DNA of 64,000 nt, taken from positions 1,551,928 through 1,615,927 of the forward strand of contig JH720300.1 in NCBI GenBank assembly GCA_000231825.2, written 5' to 3'. Numbering within the stretch: the first letter of the stretch is position 1; each line of letters opens with the position of its first letter. The position numbers were made by a program, and so were the translations under genes. The notes under the pieces are model-generated. The model was not told the DNA's origin. It searched no databases and saw only the letters and a list, made by a program, of their open reading frames with translations. Shown here one piece after another: positions 25,808 through 37,900 of the stretch. The DNA is from Tetrahymena elliotti 4EA. Lineage: Eukaryota; Ciliophora; Oligohymenophorea; Hymenostomatida; Tetrahymenidae.

Positions 25808-28800
25808 ATGGATCATTTTTATGAATAAATAAAATCTAAGAAAGAATAATTTGATTATTAAGAAAAAGCTGAAAACCAGTGTTTTAAAAACGATCAAAAC
25901 AAAATGAATAAAAGCTATTATAAAAAAGATAAAAAGCGAGATCAAGAAATAAATAGCGATTATCCTCAAAATTTAGAATCTAATCCTAGGAATAAATTGT
26001 ATGCTTATTTTATGTTTTATTTTTCATATAAACTTAAAAATATTTTAGCACTCCATATTAAAATGTTGATTAGTTGATGCAGTAGTAGTATTCATAGTTA
26101 AGTTTAGTTTAAGTAGATAAGAAAATATTTATTCTATTATTTCTTTAATAATTTTAATCTAATAATTATTAGGATTAGAGAATAAATACAAGTAACTAAG
26201 CTTTCAGATCAAGTTAGATAAAAAATCATTAGAAAAGTTAATTTATAGTTAGCCATTATGATGCTTATTAAAATTAAGATCATACATAGCACAGAAGAAA
26301 TACTCCTTTAGAAAGTGTTGTAATTGTAGATATTTTATTTTTAACTCAAAAATACTCATGCTTATTTTAGCAAAATTAGGTTAAAAAGCAATAATAATCT
26401 CAAAATTAGAGTAAAGTAATGAATTCCTCTTAGATAAATAATTAAAGAGCTCATTAATAAGTAGGAAATAACTCTTAATAAAGTATGCTTGATTAATATA
26501 GGAATATTAATCAAAACAATTTTATTAGTGAATCCTCAATTAATTAAGTTTAATATTTCTACAATAAGTAAAACAATACTTAGATGTATTTTAATTTATT
26601 ATTTTTAAAAAAATGATTTTAAATTTATCATGATCTTAAATAGGAGATAATTAGAAGTTAAAAATTAAGATTACAAAGGAAAAAGGGGAGGTGCCAAAAG
26701 ATCAGAAAAGCTAAATTTCCATGATTTCAAATCTTTGATTGATAAAGATTGTGAATATTTAAATGATTTGTTTTCAAAATTTGCTGATGTAAAATTGTGT
26801 TTACCTGAGATCAAAAGTATTGATGGATATCTTAAACTTTTAGAATTATGTAATAAAATGATATGCTTTGATCAAGATAATCCTCAAATGAGAGAATACT
26901 TAAGTTCCATTTTATAATCTGAGCAATTTAAATAATCAATTACATCAATACTTGCTTAATTTTATAGTTTATAGAGTGATGAAAAAAGGAAAATACTTGA
27001 ATAATATGGAGAAATATTTGAATATATACTAATATATTTAAACCCTATTTATTATGAAAAGGAAATAAAAATCTATCTTAATTCCATGTTGAAATTTTAT
27101 AAAATGGAAACATAAAACAAAGATTTTCTCTAAAATTTAGAAAAAGAATTACAGTAATGGATTAAAGATTAAGATTTTAAAATGAACCAAATTCAAGAAA
27201 AAAAAAATTTGCAAAGATTTATGCCATTTTAATAATAAGTCATTCCTTTAAGTGATATAAACATAAATTTTTAAAATTTTAACATAATACCTTTAAAAGA
27301 GGAAATATCTCTTAATATCTAATGTTAAGATAGATTTTCTAAAGTACCAACTTAAGGATCTTACATCAATAGAGATATTTATTTGATCAACAACTTTTTC
27401 TTATTGAGAGAAGGTAAAAGCTTATTTTTTTTCTTCTTACTCAGTTTAATATTATTTTTTAAATGCAAAAGATTTCTTTAGAGAAATTAAATAATCTTTT
27501 AGCAGATTAATTCAAAAAGGAAAATTAGAATTGAAAAAAATAGATAAAGAAGCTCTAGGGATGTTTTATTTATATGGCAATACTATAATCAAATCTATTA
27601 ATTTTGATAGAGGTGGCATATTTTTTACAATAATTACTAGCCCCTTATTTATAAGAAATAAAAAAAACTACAAATGGAATGATTCTCGAAGATTAATGAA
27701 TGGGTCCCTATTGATCCTGACAAATGAAAACTTTGATGCCTTTTTCTATCTTATTGTTAAAAGTAAAGCAAAAAATATTGACTAGTAGTTTAGCTAAAGC
27801 AACAAAGTTACGTTAACAGCAAGTCTAGAAATGGATAATATAGAAGGTGAGTAACTTGTAAACATCATAGACTAAATACAGAGATTCTTTTCACAAGTAA
27901 AATTATAGTATTTTTACTTTATGAGATATCATTCTAATATATTTTTCTCCAATGAATGCAAAATTAATTCAAAAAAAATAAATTATATTAGATCTAGTAG
28001 GGAAAAAAGCTTTACTTGCGTATTTATTTTTGATATGTACCTGAGTAATTAAATGGGTACATTTATTGGTTTTAAATTAAAATAGTTGAGTAAAAAATAA
28101 ATCATACTCTTCAAATTTATTTAGCCTTTTTTAACTTCAATTTCTGTAAAATATTGAGGATAAATTAGCAAAATTTTTCATAAACCTTTAAGAATTTCAA
28201 CACTAATTATGATTAATAAAGCTTTTAATTTTTTTTCATTAAATTCTTTTGGGCAGAATTTTGAAGAAATGTTTTTAATTTTAAAATAAGAAATAAAATT
28301 TTTAATTTTTGTTTTATTTTAATTTTAAAGTTAAGATATTTCATATGAAACGTTTCTGAATTTATTTTAATATGAAAGAAATTTTTTTTTAATTTTACTT
28401 CTAAAAAAAGTCATAAGTAGTTATATTTGAAACTAAGTACTATTGGGAAGCCTATTCTCATTTTTTAAGAGGGATAAAAACTATGATACAAAAGCAAAAA
28501 ATTTTACCATTTGAAAATACTCTTATAAATTGCAGTCAAAATGTTACTCACCCTGCATTTATAAATTACAATACAACCTATACTATGAAAATTGATATAA
28601 ATTAACCTAACAGAGGTTCAAATTTAATATTAATAAGAGATAGTTGGAATAATGTTAATAAAGGAACTTTAGATGACTCCTAGTTTAAGTGTTTAACTAA
28701 TATTTTAACTAAATAAGTTTCAATTATTTAGGGACCTCCAGGTATCAAATTTATTTTTATTAAAGTTGTAATTCTTTCTTTTAATATTTTAGGTACTGGT

Positions 28801-31800
28801 AAGACTTTTGTAGGAAGTATGGCTGTTAAGGTTTTGACTGATAATTATCATATTTGGACTAATCAGGAAGACCAATTCTAATGATTTGTAAAACTAATCA
28901 TGCTTTAGATCAATTTTTAAAGCATATATCAAAGTTTGAAGATAGAATTGTAAGAATTGGTAGTAGGAGCTAAGAACCTAGCTTATAAAAGTATCTATTA
29001 AGAAGCATTAAGGATGAATACAAGCAGACTAAATAAAAATTTCACACACCTTCTTTAAGATTTTTAAAAGAATAAATTGAAATTGTTGAAGAATTATATA
29101 AAAAAATAACTAAAGAAATTGAAGATTATGTTCTTAATGATAAAGATTATGAAATATATCAAGATTTTACTATAAACTTAAAAGAATTGTAAAAAAATTA
29201 TCAAAAAACTTTAATTTTATCTTTAACATTTTTAATAGGGTTATGGATTCATTCGAAAAATTTGGAAATTTTGATTTTAATTAGAAAAAAAGACAAGTTG
29301 AGTATTTTGAGCTGAAAGATGAGATTATTCGTTAATGGTGGTAATGCAAAATTGATACTAAATACTTAGAAAAATTCAGTATTCTTACAGAGAATTAATT
29401 TAAATAAATATAAATAAGATCAAAAGAATGGAATTAAAAAATGAAATAAGAAAAAAAGGAATATTTAGACAAATTAAACAATTAGAGATATATAGATATA
29501 CAAGAATTAGAAAGATAGAAATTGTTGGAAGAATATAAACTTAGAAATCCTTTAGCTCAATAAGAAGACTTGTAGAAAATACAGTAAGAACAAAAGGAAA
29601 ATGAAGAGGAAAGTGATGATGAAGAAAATTATTTTGAAAACAAAAATGAATATGATCTTGAAGATAATATAAAAATTCCTCATTTTGAAAAATAAGCTGA
29701 AGATTCTTATTTACTAAAAGTAAAGTGTGATGAAAATGAGTTTGAAGAGCTAATTAAAAAATTGGAAAGGGGTACTTTAAATTTATTTAAGTTAAATTAT
29801 TCTTAAGTTCGTAATCTTAAGGCATATGCAGTGCAATATATATAAGAAGACACTTTATCAAAAATGAAAAAATCCTTATAATTGTATTATTAGTATTAGT
29901 AATAATTCAAAGAAGAACTAAACCAAGATGATGCTAGAATATTAATTGAAATGAAGACTAAAATCATTGGTAAAATTTTTGAACTTAAAGTTTACCAAAT
30001 TTTTATTATTTAATTTTTTTAAATAAGGAATGACTTTGAATGGAGCTTCTATAAATTCTCATTTATTAAAATATTTAAAATCTCCTATCATAATAATCGA
30101 AGAAGCTGGTGAAGTTCTAGAGAGTTTGTTGATACCTGTTTTATAATCTTCAACTTAATAATTAATTTTAATAGGTGATCATCAATAACTAAAACCTTCA
30201 GTCAACAATTACGATTTGGAGAAAAAATATAATTTTAACACATCTCTTTTAGAAAGACTTGTGAATAATAATATTGAGTTTGCCTAATTAAATGTATAAA
30301 GGAGAATGAATCCAGAATTTGCTGATTATATTAGACTAATTTATAAAGATTACTAAGATCATAATGACCTTAAAAAAGTCTAGAATGTAAGAGGAATGCC
30401 TTCGAATATGTACCTAATATCACACAAATAAAATGAAGTAATTATTTTTAACTCTTCTTATTCACAAAATATTTTTAATAGGAAAACATAGAAAACTCAA
30501 CTTCAAAGAGAAATATATTTGAAGCCAAATATGCTATAAAATTGGCTTAATACATTATAATGTAATAGCAATTTAATGAAGAATAGATTACTATACTATC
30601 TATGTATTTAGGATAATGCTAGTTAATACGCAAATTAGCAAAATAAGAAAAAATGTTTAAGATTAAAATTAGTTCTGTTGACAACTATCAAGGAGAAGAA
30701 AATGAAATTATCATCCTATCATTAGTAAGATCTAATTAAGCTAAAAAACTAGGTTACACAAAAACAGAAAACAGAATTAACGTATCATTTTCTAGAGCAA
30801 AAAAAGGATTCTACTGTATAGGAAATTTTGAAATGATTAAATAAGTTTAAGAGGCTAAGCTTTGGCATTAAATCATAGATTTAGCAAAAAAGAAACAGCA
30901 TTTAGTTGAATCTATCTATTTTAAATGCAACAAGCACGCAGATGTAACTAAAGTAACCCACTTTAATGATTTTGATTAAATGCCAAAAGGAGGTTGCAAA
31001 AAAGTATGTAATACAATGAAAGGATGTGGACATTCTTGCAGTCAAACTTGTCATCTTGATGAATGTGAGAACTATAAATGCAACAAACCATGTATAAGAT
31101 AAATAAATTAATGCAGCCATTATTGTTAAATGAAATGCTATGAAAAATGTAAATGCACTTAGTAAATAAATAAAATCTTGAATTGTGGCCACTAGAAACT
31201 CTGTCTTTGCTCAAACGATATCACATAAGAAAGATGTGAAGCAAAAGTTTAAATTAATCTTATTTGTGGTCATTAAAAAGAAGTAAAATGTTGTGAACAA
31301 TAGTTTAAAAATCATTAATGCTAAAAATTAGTTAACATGAAGCTTCGTTGTGGCCACTTAAAAGAAGTTAAATGCTGCAATCAAGCTAAACCACATGAAT
31401 GTAAAATAGAAGTAGAATTTTGCTGTCCTGATTGCAAAAAATCTATGCTTAAAAAAAAATGCTTTTAAAGAGAAACAAATGATTAATGTACAGCTTTGGT
31501 TAATAAATAACTAAAATGCTACCACTTTAAAAGCATTCCTTGTAATATGAAACCTGAAAGTGCTAAGTGTGAGTAAGAAGTATTAAAGTAATTACAATGT
31601 GGGCACAAAAAAAAACTAAAATGCTTTGAAGATCCAAGCGAAGAAAAAAATTGTTAAGAATTAGTTTTAAAGCAATTAAAATGTTCTCACTATTAGGAAT
31701 TGAAATGCTGTGAAAGCATAGATAAAGCTAAATGTTAATAATAAATTTAAACTTAATTGAGGTGTGGACATTTTATAGAAGCAAAATGTTCAGAATCTGT

Positions 31801-33378
31801 AGAATAAGCTATTTGTAACTAATTAATAAATCTAAGATTAAAATGTGGGCACTTTGCTTGTAATATACCATGCAAAGAAAAAGAAGATAGCTAATATAAA
31901 TGCAATTAATTATTAACAATTTAATTAGAATGTGGGCATTTTTCTTCTCATTTCTGCTACGAAAAAGATATACCCCGTTAATGTATTGAAACTTATTAAA
32001 ATAAAAAAAAATGCTGTGGATTAACATATACGATCAGTTGTCCAGAATATTAAAGTAAACTTTACAATTAATTCTAATATTATCAATTAACTTTTTATTA
32101 AATCTTTTAGGATAATAATATAATATCCCTGAATGTAGTTGCTCTAATTAATTCATTATTTGTCCTCATAATATCAATGGTTTAGAAAGATAAAATTTGT
32201 GTGATTAAATATGTGGAATAATATTAGATTGTGGCCATAAGTGTTAATCGACTTGTAGCTAATGCGCTTTTGGAGTTCTTCATAAACCATGTAAGTAAGA
32301 AGTTATTATTGAATATAACTGTGGTCATAAAATCAAAAAAGAATGTAGTTAAGATCCTAATTTTTGTTCAGAACCTTGCTAAATATAAGAATGTCTTCAT
32401 TAAATGAAAAAATAAAAGAAATGTTCAAAAACTTGTTTAGAAAAGTGCTCACTTTAAATAACTAAATCTAAGTGTAACTAATGTGAAAATTCAGAATGGA
32501 ATGAGCTTGGTTGTGGTCATTCATTTAACAATTTAGATGAAATCATTTCATAGTAATATTAGAAAAATCCTTTCAGATCACCAGAATGCTTAATTTGTCA
32601 ATAGCCAATAAATATTTTAAAATATAAAATAATTTTAAAAGATGTTAAAATCAACTAATACTTCTTTTCAAAAGGAATCAAAAACAAAGTTAAATAAATA
32701 ATTTCAGATTTTAGTATTTCAGATTAATAATTTTAAGAAATATCGAAAGAGTATATTGTTTTTGAAAAATCAGCCTAATTATTTGATAAATTCAGGATGT
32801 GTTATTTATATTAATCAATAAAATATTTAAAGGAGCTTCAAAAACATTATATAAGCATAGATAATTAAGATTAAGAAACTTAGAAAATATTAAACACTAT
32901 CAAACTTTAGGTTAAAATTCTTGAATAAACCTATTTGAAAGAAAATTAGAAAAATTTAGGAATAAATCAAATTAGAAAGTTTGTTAATACAATCATTTTC
33001 TTAACAGGAATGTTTTATTAATTCATGGAGTACAATACTAAGTCTTTGTAATTGAAATAGTTTAATGTTTATTAAATGCCATCTGAACCAGATTATAATT
33101 CAGTTGTATACTAAGTATTTTAATACAACTAAGCATTTTAGCTTCATATGATTACAAATAATCTTTGGTAATCACCTATTTTAGCACCAACTTAGACGTA
33201 AATTACAATTTTGTTTTAATTAATTCAAACACTTTTAATGTATTTCCAAAAGGTCAATATGTCCAAACAACCATATTAGCTAATTAGAGGATACTAAATG
33301 CAGAATATAAGCATGTAATTAAAATACATCCAAGAAATAATTTTATCTAGTCACACCATAATGAAAATAAATTAATGA
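25808..33378 (+). CDS. ZNFX1-like SF1 helicase with NFX1-type zinc fingers, copy A
   Basis: This is a homologue of NFX1-type zinc finger-containing protein 1 (ZNFX1), an RNA-associated superfamily 1 helicase linked in animals to small-RNA inheritance and antiviral defence. It starts at ATG 25808 with a Gln/Asn-rich N-terminus of uncertain splicing, then a conserved N-terminal domain (26690-27900). The helicase motifs are GPPGTGKT (split by an intron, 28735-28810), IIEEAGEVLE near 30100 (the EEA-type Walker B of this family), GDHQQLKPSV, QRRM, SVDNYQGEENEIIILSLVRS and NVSFSRAKKGFY. About 15 CGH-type NFX1 zinc-finger repeats (30950-32540) follow, then a helical C-terminus ending at TGA 33376-33378. 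At about 28871 the frame breaks just after Walker A (see findings). Other introns are consistent with copy B. All other motifs are intact, so a sequencing error or odd splicing is possible. Confidence 0.8.
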
Positions 33379-34924
33379 GGATATTCATTATATATTCATA
33401 TGAGTCTAAGTTTTTTAATTTTAAGCATTTTTATGTTTGTTGTTAAAATAATTTTTATTTTTGAATACTAATTAATTGATCATAAATAAACTATTTAATA
33501 AAAATATTAAAAAGTAATTTTTCTCTCTTTTTAAGATTCAATTAAATCTTGCCATTAAATATGCATACTCTGCAATAGAAACACAAATTATTATTTATGA
33601 TCATGAAGTTTTAATATAGCTATAAAATTATTCAAAGCTTTAAAAAATAAATTGTTAAGAGTCCATCTCTCTATTTTTTATAAAAAAGATAATTAAAATA
33701 TTATAAAATAAAGAAAAATTTTTGGTATTCAATAAAAAATAGCAATTAATAAAAAATAATCAAAGTAGGTTTCTAATTTACACTAAAATTAAAATTTAAA
33801 GTTTTTTATCTTAAATTTTATTGAAAAATATATAGATAGAGGGAGGGATTCATGCTTTTTATATTATTTAAATAGCAAAATATCGTCAAGCTTATCAAAA
33901 TCAATTTTTCAATTCTAAATTATAAAAAAATATTCCTAAATTAGTAATGGGAGCTAAAAGATTCTGAATAATAAGAATTATAATTTTTTTATATAATAAA
34001 AGATTAGTTGAGCAGAAACTTATTTGAATTAAAATCCTTTTTGATTGAAAAATATTCTTTTCAAAATTGATGAAGGTATTTTTTAATTTGCTGTTTAAAA
34101 ACAAAGATTGGATGGTGGTAAATTAAGCAATTTTATGTACAATTAATCATTATGCTACTCTATTAATTTAATTTTTTTGACTAGTTAATAAAATTTTGTT
34201 GATCAAAAATAAAAACTACAATAAAATTTACTTATTTTAATATTTTTTTGGTTCTTTAAAAAAAATAATTTAAAGCAATAAATTACTATTTTCTCTTTTC
34301 ATTTTGTATGAATTCTTTTTTTATTACAAAATTTAGAAAGTTTACTAAACAAACTCTTGCAACTTTAATAACCATTTTTGAACCACCTTTTAGATTAATA
34401 ATTAGAATAAAGATAAAGTGTACATTTTTCAAAAATTTAAATTGTTTTCTTTTTAATTTATTTATTTTCCATTAAAAAAATTTGCTTGAGATCAAGAATA
34501 ATATGATATGAAAAGGGTAAAAAAATAGATATCTGATGAATACTTAATTTTTTCAATGAGCATTTGCTTTACTAATGAAAATATTTATTAGAATAATGGA
34601 ACATTATGATTTCTGATTGATTGATTGATTTATTTAATGGTGATATTAAGTAAGATAGATGAATTAATTCTGAATCAGTTATTTGGGAAAAATAAAAAGC
34701 ATTCTAAATAAGATTTAATGAGTTAAAATATTTTTATTTTTGTTTTAATGCCATATAAAAAGATAATATGTGAATTTTTACTTAAATGTGATTCTTTTTG
34801 TTAAAAATGACCACTTTAATTTATTAATATCTTTGATTATTTATTGATTTTTAATCAAAATAAAAATATAAGCAAATAGGAAGATACTTATTTATTCATT
34901 TTATAGGTGACTGACTTAAAGAAA
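33379..34924. other. Intergenic, about 1.5 kb
   Basis: This AT-rich spacer between the two ZNFX1-like genes has a short (GATT)n run near 34614-34631. A 67-codon minus-strand frame (33901-34104) has no domain and is not called. It presumably holds the 3' UTR of copy A and the promoter of copy B. Confidence 0.45.
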
Positions 34925-37900
34925 ATGGATTATATAAATCCTAATTCTTGCAACTAAAATGCGTAGTTAAGATAGTAAGGAAATAACTAAAGATAAAATT
35001 AAAATATTATGTAATAAAATAATAGCTTTTAAGTGTAGTAACCAAATCAATATCAGATCTAAAATCCACTATTGAACTCTTAATAAAGTAGGGATCAGGA
35101 TTAATATAACTTAGTAAGATAGCCAAGTAATTAGATGAATCCTTAGTATCCACATTAAATTATTAACTTAGGTTAACAAGGAAATGAATAATAAAACAAT
35201 GTTTAATTTTACTAAAATAATTATTTATCATAAGAACCATTTTAGCTTTAAAATTAGGCAATTTAAAATCATTAAAATATGAATAACAATCAATAACACT
35301 TAAGATAGCAACAAAACGATATGGGTAACTAGTAAAATTAAAATAATGCTAATTTATATCTAAGGGATCAATAATATTTTAACTTCAACTAATTTCCCTA
35401 ATAGTAATAACCTTAAAATTTGATTAATCAATAATCTGATTTAAGTGATTAATACTCCTAAATACCTTCGTAATTGAATCTTTAGAATTGTGATATGTAG
35501 CAGTAGTATCAATAGAATTATCAAATGGGTTAATTTAATTAAAATTAGCCATTCATTGGTTAATAAAATCTAAATTAGTAAATTCTTTAAGTCTAGTAAT
35601 AATTTGATATGAAATTTAGTTCAGATTAAGGCGTTAATAAGTAGAGGTAATCTAATCTAAGCCTAGAATTTTCAATACCTTCTAAACTTGATACTCACAA
35701 TAGCTAATAGAATAATCAAACATGGAACGAAGATTCTAAATTCCCTCTAAATAATTAAATTTAGAACTTAAAGTAAAATTAGATTCCCTAGGTTAATAAT
35801 TAAATTAACAATAATAATATAAATAATATCAATGAAATTCCAAATAAGCCTCTAAATATTTTTAAAATAACCCCATAAGGTTAATAAAATAGCTCCTAGA
35901 ATAATAATTAGATTAATAATGTCTAACAAGAGTTTTAAAATTAACAACAAAATAGCAATTAGATCAATTAGTTTAATAATAATAATAATTAAAATAACTA
36001 TGATTTAGGTTAAAATCAAATTTCATTTTAGGAAAATAACAAAAATGGAGGATATTTCTTTAACTAACCTAATTTATTAGATCAATAAAATAGATATTTT
36101 CAATAATTTTATTAACAATAAAATTAAAAAATAAACCCAATTTATAATAATCAGTAATAATAGTAGTACATATAATAACCTTAAGCACAAGCTTAAGTTG
36201 ATTAGGGTATACAATAATAATAAGAATAATATTAAAATGATATTAGAAGAAATATTTAACCCAATAGATATTAGCCTTCTTTGCCACAAGTTAACGTTTA
36301 TTAAGGAATCCAATAATAATAAAATTAAAATCATATTCAAGGAAACCTTTAAGTAAACCAATAGTACCAATAACAAAATTTATTTTAGGATCTTTAAATG
36401 TAATAAAACCATATTGCACAAAATCATTAGTAAAATTTTCAAATATAAAATAACTACAACGAAAATGGTTAATTTATCAATTACATTTAAAATAATTTAG
36501 ATTAAAAAAATAATCCAATTTAAAATGTAAAGCCTTATTTGAAAGAAACAAGTTAAGAACAGCCAAAAAATTATTAAAATAAAGCACTAAGTGATATATA
36601 CCATATGTAACAAAAAATTAATGAATACATAGATCCCAGAGAACTTGAAAATTCAAGAATTTAGGCAAAGAAAAATTTTTTAAGATTTCCATTTGTCGAT
36701 CAATAAGATTAAGAAGATGTTAATAGATGTGTATTAAAAATAATTGAAATCAGAAAAAAAGCTTAAAATGTAATAATTTTTAAAAGTTAATTAATTTCTT
36801 ATTTATTTTATTTTAATTATTAAGGATCATTCTACTTCTAAAAGAGAATAAATGCCAGAAGTTCTCTAATAGTAAGAATTATATAAGATATAAAAATAAC
36901 AAATGGCACAGGGTTAGTAAAATGTTGAAAATAAACAGATGATATTTAATTAAGGCAATAAAAACTCATAAGAATAATAAAAATAGAAGATTAATCCAAT
37001 GAATGATAAAAAAAAAGAAAAAAGAATGCCATAACCCTAGCAGTAAGAAAAATAAGAAGAGGATTTATTTGATTTAATCTAAGGTTTTGAAATTGATTTA
37101 AAAGTGGAATATATTGAGCAATTTTAAGATTGGAAATCAATAAAAATAAAATCCTAAACAAAATTTTAATAAATTGTTTAAATAATAGATGAAATATCTA
37201 AATACACTAATCAAGAAAAAATATTGTAATAAATTCTTTCTTCAGATTTTATGAGTTTAGCACTTAAAGAATTCCATAGAAAATAAGTCAAATATGAAAA
37301 CTTAACAATAAAATGCTTTTTGATCCTAGTTTATATATTAAACAAGCTCTTCAAAAATTATGATTTCAACATAACGGTTGTGTAAGTTTTAGCATCAAAT
37401 ATTGAAAATATTTAAAACCAGAGTTAAAATTATTAATCTGAAATTTAGTAAAGCTTAGAAATCTTAAATTCAATTTATTTAGAAATCCAACAAAAACAAT
37501 AAAGCTTAAATCCCAATTAGTAATTATAAAAATCATAAAATTAATATTAAAAAGCACCTCAACCAATAAAACCACAGAAAAATTATGAAGGAGTTGATTA
37601 GGATTTGTTAAATATTCTTTATTAATAAAATAAAAACAATATTTATGATAACAACAGCAACAACAATAGAAATATGAATATGCAGTAGTGTAATTATAAT
37701 ATCAATAATAACGAGAACAACAATAAAAACTACATTAATAATAATAAAATTATAAATAGCAATGAAAAAAAAGCAATTTGTGATGATTTCGTAAAAACAA
37801 AAGTCATCCCAACATTAAAAGAAATAAAGGAGGATAGAAAATAGGATTTCTAAAAATATTTGATAGAAATGCCAAAAAATGGTAAATTTAACAGCTTAAA

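Noticed and set aside
25772..25969. Minus-strand hydrophobic frame (Phe/Ile/Leu-rich)
   Set aside because: It is the antisense of the Lys/Asn-rich first exon of ZNFX1-like copy A; hydrophobicity is a by-product of the complementary AT-rich codons.
33901..34104. Minus-strand 67-residue frame in the spacer between copies A and B
   Set aside because: It is short, Ile/Leu/Lys-rich, has no domain, and its length is expected by chance.
36077..36376. Minus-strand Leu/Ile-rich 99-residue frame
   Set aside because: It is the shadow of the Gln/Asn-rich exon 1 of copy B, where antisense of TAA/CAA/AAT gives Leu and Ile.
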